Of a stretch of 64,000 nt of DNA, positions 40,801 to 50,910 are shown piece after piece; within the stretch, counting starts at the first letter, position 1, and each line of letters starts with the position of its first letter. The notes under the pieces were generated by a model. It made no database searches. It saw nothing but the letters and a program-made list of their open reading frames with translations, and had not been told where the DNA came from. This DNA is from Taudactylus pleione (Eukaryota; Chordata; Amphibia; Anura; Myobatrachidae). The DNA lies in the NCBI GenBank assembly GCA_031769625.1, contig JAUIMM010000170.1, positions 1,617,001-1,681,000 of the forward strand, read 5' to 3'. The translations under genes and the position numbers were made by a program.

Positions 40801-43800
40801 TGTGGCTCCATATAAATAAAGGATGATTATAATAATAACTGGGTCTTTCTGCCATTGAAGGTCTTACCACACAGACTGTATAACCTGGCTCCTACAGTGC
40901 AGATCACTGTGAGGAAGGGCAAGAAAGGATTTGGGATGTCTACCACCAGGAACAAGGATAACTTTCTGGAGATTCTGACAGTAGCTAAGGATGGACCTAG
41001 TGACCAAAGTGGTCTAAAAAAAGGTAATATAAATATTCATATGTGTAAGATAACAGTATTATCTAAAGTCAGATATATGTGCTGCCAGAAAAGTAATTGT
41101 ATTAGTACAATATAAAGGAGTAACTAATGCACTTACATGACAATGCAAATATATCCCATACTGTAAGCTCTCACGAGCAGGGCCCTCTTCCCTCATGGGC
41201 TATTTCTTCCCTCACTGTGGGGACTATTCATCATACCTAAATATTCTCTGGAGGTAATTAGGATTAGTACTGGCATGGAGTTCTACCTAATTTACCGGAG
41301 GATTCATTATTCCTCCTCTCCATCACTATCTATTCCGAAAAGATGTAATTTTTGCGATGACAGCTTTTCGGGAAATAGATAGTTTTCCCTCACTACTAGG
41401 GATGAGCAGGTTCGGTTCCCTGAGAACCGAACCCACCCGAACTTCGGGGATCCGGGGCGATCCGAGCCTAAGCTCGGATCTCCCTGTCTGCCCCGGATCC
41501 CTCTCCCGAGGCAAAACCTCGAGATCTGCTGTCGGATCTCGAGGTTTTGCCTCGAGCGGCCATTTAAAAAAAAATGCCTTTGCCTTTAATGGGCAAAGTG
41601 CTGATTGGCTGACAGAGCCGTCTGTCACGGCTCTCAGCCAATCAGCATTATGGTGCTCATTTGCATGTAGCACGGACTCGTGATTGACAGTGACACAGAG
41701 CACAGATGGGTCCGTGAGACCCGTCTGTGCTGCTGTGGTAAAAAAAAAAAAACAAAACCTGTGTTAAAAAAGAAAAAAATGGCGTGCCCCCCCCCCAAAA
41801 AAGAGCAACCAGCCCCGGGCATTAGTGACCCAGTGCTGGGTGTGCTTAAATACAGTGGGAGCCGCAAGGTTATTAAAGTTTACCCTGCGGCTCCCACCAT
41901 TGACTACAATGGAGGGAGCCGTTCATTGGCTGAGAGACGGGAGATGACCTCTCTCAGCCAATGAACGCTTAGCAGCGGGGTTTCCATGGTGATACCCCGC
42001 CGCTAAGCTCTCATTCGGGAAGTACCGTTCTATAGAACGGTACTAAGTTCGTGGATCGCGTTTTCGTTTTTTTTTTTTGCCAAGTCCGGAGATGCCTACT
42101 TTGGAACGAAGAGGACAGAACCTCGCATAGGAGATGGTGAGTATGTTTTTTTTCACAGGTCCCCTATGGATACTTTACCGGACAAGTGGACCGATGCTAC
42201 AGGTTACATAGGTGAGTATGTGTACATGTGTGTGTATGTATGTTTAATAAACTTATACTGTCACGGTGTGTGTGTCCTGTGTTTTTTTAAACATTTTTTT
42301 TACAGGTGAACTACAGGTACTAGTGGGCCCTTAATGCCCTGCATGCTGGTACTTGTGGTTCTCCAAGTACCAGCATGCGGGGCAGGCTAGCTGGGACTTG
42401 CAGTTCTACTTGTAAAGACAATGTTTGATATTCTTTATTTACACCACACCACACAATCAACCCGCCACCCACCGCCACCAGGGGTGGTGGGGATAGCCCT
42501 GGGCTATCAGCCTGGTCCTGGGGTGCCCTGGAGAGGGTGACCCCTTTATTGGGGGGGTCCCCAGCTCTCCAGGGATCCCCGGCCTGGGCTGACTAGCGGT
42601 CAGGGCTGATGCTGCGGCTGGGGGGCCCGGTGAAAGGGCTCCCCTGGCTGTGGCATCAGCCCCCCGCTAGAAAAAGTCCAGTGCTGGTTCTGGAACATAC
42701 AGGGGAACCCTACTAATTTTTTTCCCCTGTATTTCCAGAACCAGGACCGGATCAGAGCCCAGAGCTGGTTGCGCAGAATACGGGGGACCCCTACGTCGTT
42801 TGTCCCCCGTATTTTGGCAACCAGCGCTGGTTCTGACTAGCCCGGTGCTGGTTGTGCATAAGTACAGGGGACCCCTATGTCGTTTGTCCCCTGTATTTAA
42901 GCACACCCAGCACTGGGTTACTAATGCCCGGGGCTGGTTGCTCTTTTCTGGGGGGGTGCACGCCATTTTTTTCTTTTTTTACACAGGTTTTTTTTTTTTT
43001 TTTTTTACCACAGCAGCACAGACGGGTCTCACGGACCTGTCATTGCTCTGTGCCAATCACACAGATGCATGTAGCACGGATCTCCTGGGTTTGTGCTACA
43101 TGCAAATGGGCACCATAACGCTGATTGGCTTCCTGTCTGCCACTGCAGTGCCACTCCTAGATGGGCCACGTGTTTGTGCCGCCCACTTGTGTCGCTTAGC
43201 ATAGTCATCCAGCTACCTCGGTGCAACCTTTTGGCCTAAAAACAATATTGTGAGGTGTGAGGTGTTCAGAATAGAGTGGAAATGAGTGGAAATTAATGTT
43301 ATTGGGGTTATTAATAGCGTAGGAACAAAAAAAGGCCCATTTTATGTGATTTTAGCGTTTTTTTTATTTTTTAAGAAAAAATCCAGATCCAAAACACAAA
43401 ACCCAGAACCCAAAACACGGAAGGGTGGTTTTGGCAAAACCAATCCAGATCCAAAACACGAAGAAAGATCCAGATCCAAAACCAAAACACGAAAAGTGGC
43501 CGGTGCACACCCCTACTCACTACACTACCTTACTGCAGCTGTAATCTGTGCTGCACATACGCCGTTACATTTGTAATAGCAGCGCATGCACAGCACTACC
43601 TACAGCTGCGGTAATTTTGTCAATGACTTTGGGCACTACTATAGGGGGCATTATCACTTTGGGGAACTACTAATGGGTGCACTACTAATGGGGGCATTGC
43701 CACTTGGGGCACTACTATTGGGGGCATTACTACTGGGGTACAACTATTGGGGGCACTTCTACATGGGGCATTACTACTAGTGGCACTACCACTGGGGGAA

Positions 43801-46800
43801 CTACTAATGGGTGCATTACTACTGGGGGTACTACTAATGGGGGCATTACAACTGGGGACACTACTAATGGGTGCATTACTAGTGGGGGCACAACTACTGG
43901 GTGCATCAATATTGAGGACTCTACTACAGGGGCATTACTACAGGGTACATTACTAATGGGGGCACTACTAATGGGGGTACTACTAATGGGGGCTTTGCAT
44001 AGGGGGCACTGCATAAGGGGCACCACTACTGGGGCACTACATAGGGCGCACCACTACCGGGGGCATTGTGTAAGGGGCACTACTGCTGTGGGTATTGTAT
44101 GAGGGGCACGACTACTGTGATCATTGTGTATAAGGGGCAATAATATGGGAATTGTGTAAAAGGGGCACTACTGTGTTCATAACATGAATAAGGGATTACT
44201 GTGTGGCATAAATTGCACTGGTAGTTTACATTTGATCGTACATACTGTTACACATTGTGCATAATCACGTTTTATGCCCAGATGCCTTGTTGTTATATAT
44301 ATTATGTATAGTTATTTATATGTAAACACTTGAAGTACACAATAAAGTGAATGTTGCAGCTTATTCTGGTTAGACTTTGTTGTCATTGGTTCTGTAACCA
44401 ATTATTTGGAAACCCCCCTTTGCCACTGATCTCCTCCCCGCTGCCTACAGCACCTAACCCTTGGGGGCTGCCACCCTTCTCCTTACAGTATTTGGCTATA
44501 ATGACGGCCGGTGCAGCAATGTGTATAAGTACTGTCCATGTCCTGCAATGTTCTGTACGGTAAGTCCCTGTTCTTGTTTTGTACATACTGTTCCTGTGTA
44601 TGTACTCTGTAAGGTGCTGCGGACCCCTCATGACGCTATATAATAAAGGATAATAATAATATAGGACCTGATTCTGAGTCGGGCACAAGTGCTGATCCTA
44701 ATGATGGTGGCTGCAGCTGCAGATGGACAATGAGTGGGTAGGCCAGCCTTCCGCATGCAGACTAGCAGCTACTCGCCATACAGGGGCGGATACTCGCATA
44801 GACAGCTGGATACCTGCATTAGCATAAGGGAGTAAGGAGGCTGCCACGGCCGTGTGGGAAAGGGCCGCAGGTGCGTCTGTCTGAGAATCAGCCCCATAGT
44901 ACATAATCAGGTTCTCCAGCAGATGGCAGTAGTAGCCTATAACCAAGGAAGTAATAGTAATCCCAGCTGCTGCATGTGTTATCAGCCAATGTTACCGTCC
45001 TCAGGAGAACACACACAGCCTATGTATAGGGGGCGTAGTGACACTTATACAGATCATAGTGCCGCAGTGTAATGGCTACATTTATAGTACTGATATAAGA
45101 GACACATAAAGACGGGAAATAAAAGGACAATAAAATTAGATAAAGGGCCACAAAAAAACATCAGTATAATTCAGAACTATGAGGAATAATTCTGTGGCCA
45201 ATCAGCCAAACTAACTATAATTACATCATGTGAATAAAGATCCCTGGTGTGTATAAGAAATACATGTGTGTACACGCTAATGTACAAAATCTGCATTAAC
45301 CAATTAGCCGGCGGCGTCGCATGTGATGTGATCGCAGCCAACAGTGATTCCTTCAGCTGTCAATGTCGCATCACATGTGACCGCGCCGCCATGCTGCTTC
45401 CCCCGGCTTTTCCATAGCAGATCCGTTCTCCTCACAACAGATCTCCTCTGACTCCTTGGACCCCCTGGAAGTGATAAGCGGTCTCTGACCATCGATATCA
45501 CTTCCGGAATCGTGCCCCAGAATGCCGTGCGAACAGCACCCCTGGGCGCATGTGCCGGGGATCACAGTGCGAGGAGAGGAACTTACTTCCCCTCCAAGTA
45601 CTATTTGGCAAGTGCAAGGATCAGCTTCAGCATGGGGGACTGATAATCGGTCCCCCCTGACACACACTCTGCTGGTCTCTGCATATGGGGGAGGGGGGTA
45701 AATGCCCATGGGGGTTGGGGGGCTATCTAGCATCAGTGGGGGAGGAATAATATATAGAAATATGATGCTGGATGGGGGGTAAAAAATAATAAATAAAACA
45801 TACTTGTCACAGGGCAAGAGGGGGCAAAGAAAAATTGTGTTTTTACAGGGGGGTTGGTTTAGAAAACAGATATATTTTTTACTACTAATGGGGTTTGGGG
45901 GGTATTATTATTAGGATTTATGGTCCATGGGGGGGTCTATTGCCTATAGGGGGTGGGATGTTATTTTATAATGGGGCCTATAGACACAGGGGGATGGTGG
46001 GGGGGTTGTAAAACACAGCCTAGATATATAAAATATATATTTAAATATATTATTACAAATAAGTTTTAAACTTAAATAAAAAAAAGACAGCTGAAAGCTA
46101 ATACCTTGGGCACAATGACAAATGCATATTTGTATGTCGCTAACCCCTTCACGTTATTTTATATTCAATTATGTTATCATTTACAGGAGATGAACTGATT
46201 GAATTTAATAAAGAAAATGTCATGGGGTGGACCACGATGGAGTTAATGCGTCTGGTAAGGACCATCCGTACCGGAGAAAAGATTAAGATATTGGTGTATC
46301 GGGGTCGGTCATCTGCCTTACCAACAGAAGAGGCCAAGGAAACGTAAGTGTCATATAAGCACTATTTATATTTAGCTGACAGATAATGGTTTTAACGACA
46401 AAAAGATATAATGTTTAGACTATAAAATATAAATGCTCGTATTACAGCATTATTATTATGGTGTATGTACATTTAGGACTCCTCCGTATGCATAGAATAA
46501 CTCGGCCACATCAGGCTGATCATATCATAACCAGCATAAATCAGCGCTAATGCAGGTGATCGCCTGATAGATTCGGCTGCCCAAACATTCGGCAGCTTGG
46601 TGATAACGGACATCTTTGAAAAGAGAATAATTTATAAATACATTTAGAAAGAAAAGTGTGGCGCAGCCTGTGTGCGGGGCACCGCTGTCAGGCGATACGC
46701 TCCTAAATCCAGAGGGAATAGTTTTCTGGCTGTCTAGAAGCGACTGACATAGTAACTCTCTCTGTTTTACAGCGCAGAACAGGATACCGGTGACAGATCT

Positions 46801-47124
46801 TTAGTTTCATCAGAAGTATATCAGAGTGTCAGTGACCCAGTCAGAGAGCTCAGCGTGGGCGTATCACCCTACAGTGATGTGGTAATACACAGGGCCTGGG
46901 AAGATGATGATAAAGATGATGATAAAGAGGAGGAGGAGGAGAAGGAGAAAGAGAAGGAGGAGAAGGAGAAGGAGGAGAAGGAGAAGGAGAAGGAGGAGAT
47001 GGAGAAGGAGAAGAAGGATGACTCATGTTTACCAAAATATTTACTTCGCATGGTTTGGAAGGACAAGAACAGTAATTTAAGGATCCAAATAACATACTCA
47101 GTGAAATGGAAGATCAGAGAATAG
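34837..47124 (+). CDS. PDZ-domain gene, copy B (five coding exons)
   Basis: Exons 34837-34884, 38634-38681, 40861-41023, 46187-46343 and 46773-47124, about 255 aa. All splice sites and the frame are kept. Differences from A that I can see are conservative: residue 10 Arg not His, VQITV for VQVTV, Met for Val in helix B, Thr for Ile at the exon 4-5 junction, Val for Gly and Ser for Ala in exon 5, and a shorter Glu/Lys run. It lacks the AATAAA found in A because a segment after position 47270 is deleted. Selection against change appears likely but needs counting. Confidence 0.75.
35164..35320. mobile_element. hAT-type MITE (B copy of 3995)
   Basis: Same ends and inverted CCCAGCATG boxes as the A copy; one box differs by one base (CATGTCATG). 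Confidence 0.5.
36121..36535 (-). mobile_element. Ngaro-related repeat-only derivative
   Basis: A 415-bp insertion absent from A and C (empty site CCATCATATATAAATG). Read on the minus strand it starts GATAAACGAAATGAC and ends GGAGGTTTA, like the GTGAAACCGAAAGATT start and GAAGGTTTA end of Ngaro-2. Its first part has GGTTAAAC.TCCTAGGCTGGGGG and GCCTCTTTTGTTCC as in the A repeats. Its last part has TTCTTTCTTTGCCACCAT, CTGCCAAAT and CTCTGTGTCTTTATTT as in the Ngaro-2 B repeat. It has no ORF. It looks like an A-plus-B remnant of a third Ngaro family. Confidence 0.65.
36875..37008. mobile_element. hAT-type MITE relative (B copy of 5297)
   Basis: CAGGGGTAAGCAAC start and facing CATCCCAGCATG boxes as in unit A; right end approximate. 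Confidence 0.45.
37213..37718. repeat. 44-bp minisatellite, left part (B)
   Basis: About 11.5 units, almost all of the full 44-bp form, unlike the mixed 42/44 order shared by A and C. Interrupted by the SINE at 37721. Confidence 0.9.
37721..38111 (+). mobile_element. tRNA-derived SINE
   Basis: The head GGGCAGCACAGACGGTG has an A-box-like segment (about 37734-37745) and a B box GGTTCGATACC at 37776-37786, as in RNA polymerase III promoters. The body has a duplicated TCCGGGTACTCCGGTTTCC and a hairpin (TCATCCGTCCCTGCC facing GGCAGGGACGGATGA). The tail AAAGCGCTGCGGAATATG, GCGCTATATAAATAA and (ATA)n is typical of LINE-mobilised amphibian and fish SINEs. It sits inside the minisatellite of unit B only. 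Confidence 0.8.
38112..38270. repeat. 44-bp minisatellite, right part (B)
   Basis: About 3.6 further units after the SINE, ending in the same TGCGTGCAATATTC variant and the same flank as A and C. Confidence 0.9.
38634..38681 (+). CDS. Exon 2 of PDZ gene B
   Basis: Identical to exon 2 of A, with the same GTTGTTTTAG acceptor and GTAAGTG donor. Confidence 0.65.
38778..39295. mobile_element. PIF/Harbinger-type MITE (B-specific)
   Basis: 518 bp, ends TGGGGGGCATCCACTAGACG and CGTCTAGTGGATACCCCCC, target duplication TTA; A and C have the empty site GGTTAGGCATATTAGGG. The interior has about nine tandem copies of a 10-bp unit GATTTGCAAA/G (38876-38962) and four of AACGATGTGT (39050-39095). It recurs as GATTTGCAAACGATG near the right end. 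Non-coding. Confidence 0.75.
39778..40153. mobile_element. hAT MITE in intron 2 (B)
   Basis: Orthologue of 7243-7618 with flanking duplications ACTAACAG / ACTAAAAT. Confidence 0.75.
40861..41023 (+). CDS. Exon 3 of PDZ gene B
   Basis: Same acceptor, donor and phase as in A; KGFGMS loop preserved; one Val to Ile change in VQITV. The uninterrupted sequence 75 bp downstream is the empty site for Ngaro-1. Confidence 0.8.
41397..43515. mobile_element. hAT-like serial-hairpin element (unit B)
   Basis: Same termini and the same CTCACTAC target duplications (41389-41396 and 43516-43523) as 15818-18593, so inserted before the duplication. Left arm 41397-41860 reads as in A. Then comes a 145-bp stretch absent from A that is itself three consecutive hairpins. 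Next, the palindrome AGTACCGTTCTATAGAACGG at 42020 and the core (to about 42840) run in the opposite direction from A. The right arm is again as in A. No nested MITE. Confidence 0.8.
43640..44120. repeat. Degenerate minisatellite in intron 3 (B)
   Basis: Orthologue of 18715-19200; GGGGGCATTACTACT-type units. Confidence 0.85.
44121..46186 (+). other. Rest of intron 3 of PDZ gene B
   Basis: Matches the A copy, with the SINE-like tail at about 44500-44663. No gene seen. Confidence 0.5.
46187..46343 (+). CDS. Exon 4 of PDZ gene B
   Basis: Second PDZ half, same phases as A; helix B reads TTMELMRLV. Leaves two bases (AC) for a Thr junction codon. Confidence 0.8.
46773..47124 (+). CDS. Exon 5 of PDZ gene B
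   Basis: Follows CTCTGTTTTACAG; 116 full codons to TAG. The Glu/Lys tract (46925-47012) is two codons shorter overall than in A but in frame. The tail YLLRMVWKDKNS is kept. Confidence 0.75.
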
Positions 47125-47269
47125 TCCCAGCACAATATCCTCCCAATACCATCTATAACTGGGGCCATTAGTTTAGCCCAATAGAAATGAAGGATGAGAT
47201 AAAATCACATAATGTAGAACGAAAACAATTATAAATTTGTTGTTTCATTGAAATGTTTAATGTATCAGT

Positions 47270-48975
47270 GGTTGTTCTTTATGTAAGTACAACTGCACCC
47301 AGTCCATCCTGAACACCTGAAAAAGCTTTTCCTTACACATGTGTATAGTGGGAGGGGAAGATTGTATCCATTGTTGTAATATACACTTCCTCGCCACGGC
47401 CCAGAGAATCAGAAGTAACCTGCGACGACCCAATGACACTGTACAGGTGGTTGTGATAATGCCAAAAATGGCCCATTCTGGAGTCAACGGTAAAAAATTG
47501 ATTAATTCCGATAACTTGAAGCCAAAATACTTTTATAGAAGAGCAATCCCAAAAACACAGATAAAGGGAAGCATCTGGGCTCATACATTTTGGACAAGCG
47601 GATGATGGGGAAAATATAAATGGCTACGAGAGGGAGAAAAATATCCCCTATCAAACATTTCCTGATATGTTGTAGCAGACAAGACTGGATGGAGTATAAA
47701 AGAGCATTTAGAATCTTTGATTCACTAAAATCAGGAAAGTGTTTCAGCCAACGTGTTATTCCAGTGTCATAATGACCACTGTAACACGGTACCCTAAATA
47801 TTTTATAAACCAAGGAGATGGCACCCCTAGACCCAATAGAGGAGAGTCGTATCCAGTTGATTCATCCAATCTATAGCGGAAAGGAACGTAACCACCTTAG
47901 AGGTATAACACTGCACCTGCAAAAATAATAAGTTATGAGAATGCAAAAAGGGGAGAAGAGTCTGAGCATGAGAAAAAGACAGTGGGCGATGTGAGGACAG
48001 ATCTGTAAGCTGATGAACTGTACTAAGACCATTGGAGGCCCAGAATGTAAAAGCAGAAGAGGCCAAACATATAAAAATCTGGCATTACCCAACAGAGGGA
48101 CAAATAAGGAGTAAGAGGTATTTAGGTACCATTTGTTATGTATAGTGTGCCAGGCTGACCATGCAGACATTAATAACGGATTGTCTAATACATCCGCAGG
48201 TAAATCAAACTTATTTAGATGTAAGAATCACATTAAGTCCATATTTGTTAGGAGGGATTTCTCTATCAAATAGTTAGTACATAAGTTAGAACATGAAATC
48301 CAATCCTTGATGTGTCTGAAAATAGCCGCATAATTATACAGTGCCATACTTGGGAATTAATATCCCCTCCAATCTATTGCCCTGTAACAATTGCAAACTG
48401 AGTCAAGGTTTGTTTTTCTTCCAAATAAATTGCCGTAAGGCTGCATCAATTGGCTTATCATCTGTTTTAGTAAAAACTACAGGTAAGACCTGCAGAGGAT
48501 AAAGCAATTTAGGAAAAGTAATTAATGAAATAAGGTTGGATCTGCCCAAATAAGACAACTGTAAATGATTCCAATCATCCAATTCGGTAAGAGCTGTATC
48601 TAAAACATTTTTAATATTAATTGTATACAAGTCATGGCTATTCTTGGAAAAGGCGGATCCCCAGATAAGGAATCAGTCTCCGCCCATTGTAAACCACCTA
48701 AATTTAGACTCTCTCTACGAAGTGAGGTATTAATGGCCATTGCAAGTGAGTCTTGATGGGTCTATAGGAATTAATAGTGTCTGGCTCTTTGTTAGGTTAT
48801 AATAAAAGAATTGCGTAAGCATTATTAAAAGTAGGATATTGTAAACCCCATTTTTGAATATTTTGAAAAGCCATTGAGGCCTGGTGATTTGTTAAGTTGC
48901 AGACCATCAAAGGCAAAGCCTACCTCATCTTCCGTTATGACACTATTAAGAAGCTCCCTCTGTTGGGTCGATACC
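47270..48975 (-). mobile_element. L1/Tx1-like LINE remnant (B)
   Basis: Orthologue of the A remnant, less interrupted. From 3' to 5' on the minus strand: KSPPTIHMC-type end region, LSSHRPLSFSHAQTLLPF block (47827-48066), LQLSYLGRSNLISLITFPKL...RQFIWKKNKP (48403-48630) and, near 48920, the RT entry motif LQLNKSPGLNGF. Stops and frameshifts break it. It ends at 48975, where the spacer foldback begins. Confidence 0.75.
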
Positions 48976-49039
48976 TCAGGCAGGGCCACCATCAGGGGGG
49001 ACTGCGGGGACTCCAGTCCCGGGCCCGGTGGGAGAGGGG

Positions 49040-49360
49040 GCCCGGGTAGCTGAGGTGTGAAATTGTGAAATGCAGTGATGTGCGGTACCGCACCGGGGGC
49101 AGCCAAAGAAGTAAAGAGACTTGGTGGCGTTCAATACATGGAGCAGGCCAAAAGCCAATCACAGCAGCTCGCGGAACGGCAACCAGCCAATCAGCAGCGG
49201 CCGCTGTTGATTGGCTGGCCGCCGTTCCACGAGCTGTAATTGGCTTGCGACCGGCTCCATGTATTAAAAGCCACCGAGACTCTTCTCCTCTTCTCTGGCA
49301 GCTGCTGGTGCATTCCACCACGCGGTACCTCACATCACTCTGCGCTGAGGGGGCTCCCAG
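49040..49360. repeat. Large foldback (inverted repeat)
   Basis: Imperfect inverted repeat centred at about 49203 (GCGGCCGC). Arms pair CCAGCCAATCAGCAGCGGCC with its complement, CAATACATGGAGC with GCTCCATGTATT, and GTGATGTGCGGTACC with GGTACCTCACATCAC. It sits between the end of the LINE and the element at 49460. It could be a MITE; its termini are not defined. Confidence 0.6.
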
Positions 49361-49459
49361 AGTCACGGAGATGGCCGAGTGTGCAGGTATGTTTGGGCTC
49401 TGTTGTAGGGAGGGAGTGCTTAATTTATGTATTATATACAGTATATATATATATATATA

Positions 49460-50170
49460 CAGTGCTCGAAGTGGTAATTTAGAGGTGGGGGTATGGAGAT
49501 TGAAGCTTCCCCCCCTATGGGCCCTTGCTTCCATATCACCCCATTGTACTTCTAACCCCCCCAAGCCCCCCCCTCACACTTCTCCCTGCCTGCTCCCCTC
49601 TCTCACACCCTGCCCTTACTGATTCCCTCTCTCTTTCAACCCCTACAATGGTTAGCCTGCCTCCCTCTGTCTGCCCCTCTCTCTATTCCCTCTCTCACAC
49701 CCTCCCCTAATTCTCTCCTACCTGCGCTGCTGGAGTGGAACCACCGGCACCAGGATCCTCTGGTCTTCACTGCAATTTATCTGGCGCCGCTGCGAGCCAA
49801 TGAGAAGCTGCCATTTGGCAGCTTCTCATTGGCTGGCGGCTGCGAGTCCTGCGATTGGCTGGCGGCCGCGAGTCCCGTGATTGGCTGGCGGCTGCGAGCC
49901 TCGTGATTGGCTGGCAGCCGCCCGGTGAGTGGTGCTTACAGTGCAGCCGGGACCAGGTACTTTGTCCCGGCTACATGTCGGCGCCTCCGCTGCCCCGATA
50001 GAGATGTGTCCCCTGCGGGACACATCTCTACACATTGCCGCTGCTGTTCCAGCGCTGGGATCCCATACTGGATCCCAGCGCTGGTACATTCACTTCTGCA
50101 TCTAAAATGAAGTGGGGCCGGGAAGTGGCGGTATGTCATACCGCCGTATACCGCCCCACTTCGACCACTG
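49460..50170. mobile_element. Possible hAT-type element with CAGTG ends
   Basis: Ends CAGTGCTCGAAGTGG and CCCCACTTCGACCACTG, placed within TATATA tracts on both sides, so the target duplication cannot be read. Inside, 49785-49920 has four copies of a roughly 30-bp GATTGGCTGGCGGC(T/C)GCGAG-type repeat and a hairpin around GAGAAGCTGCCATTTGGCAG. The right end shares CGGTATG(T/A)CATACCG with the element at 30983. Confidence 0.5.
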
Positions 50171-50512
50171 TATATATATATATATATATATATACATAAT
50201 CATACACATGTGGGTAAATTCTGTTATATTACTTACATTTGCATGCTTAGATTCTGTATATGTGGAGTGTGGTCCCCATCCAACCCTGACCCGTCCTTCC
50301 CCTGGTTTTCTTATGTAACCCCCCCTTTTTTTTTTTATATTTCTGTGTTATTTTAATATTGTTAAAAAAAACATAGTAAATTGTGTACAGGATAGTGACA
50401 TAAAGAGAGTGTCCGGCTGTGTATTCAGTATATGCCTAATTCCTAGGTTGGAATCTGAAGTGTATGTTACTGATATGTTACTAATAACTTATATTCCTAT
50501 TTTGGAGTGTAA

Positions 50513-50685
50513 GTGAAACCGAAAGATTGCATAAGAAAAGAGGTGTGTTAAACCTCTAGGATGGGGGTCGGCATGTATGCAAATTACTGTTTAGAGTTAG
50601 CCTATCGTTAGCAGGGGCGGGTTTTCAATAGAGACATTATATAAGGGGCTAGAAGTGAGGGCCAAAGCCTCTTTGTTCCAGATTG
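50513..50685 (+). repeat. Ngaro-2 A1 repeat
   Basis: 173 bp, copied at 56868-57040. Ends TTTGTTCCAGATTG, 225 bp before the gag ATG. Confidence 0.9.
50638..50646 (+). promoter_or_regulatory. Putative TATA box of Ngaro-2
   Basis: TATATAAGG in A1, followed by GCCTCTTTGTTCC at the position where Ngaro-1 has GCCTCTTTTGCAG. Confidence 0.6.
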
Positions 50686-50910
50686 TGGTCAGTGTCAGAG
50701 TTGGTCAGTGATAGTCTGTACCTTACATTGGTCTGTTAATTCTTTTCTTTCTTATTTTCATCACTAGATTCTCTTCCCTTCTTATCCCTGCCCCTATTTT
50801 CTACATTTCACACTTTGCTTTCCCTCACTTTCCTGGCTCTATATAAATAAATAGCAGCACATTATTGTCCCTTTACCTGGCCCTGTCCACCCTCGCTTTT
50901 GTCATTAGCC

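Larger units (their letters stand above)
32779..48975. repeat. Segmental duplication unit B
   Basis: Collinear with unit A from TCTGTATATGTGGAGTGTGG onward. B-specific changes are the Ngaro-derived 415-bp insertion (36121), a SINE in the minisatellite (37721), a PIF-type MITE (38778), an inverted hAT core (42006-42840), loss of the gene poly(A) signal, and more of the LINE remnant retained (to 48975). It lacks Ngaro-1. Confidence 0.85.
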
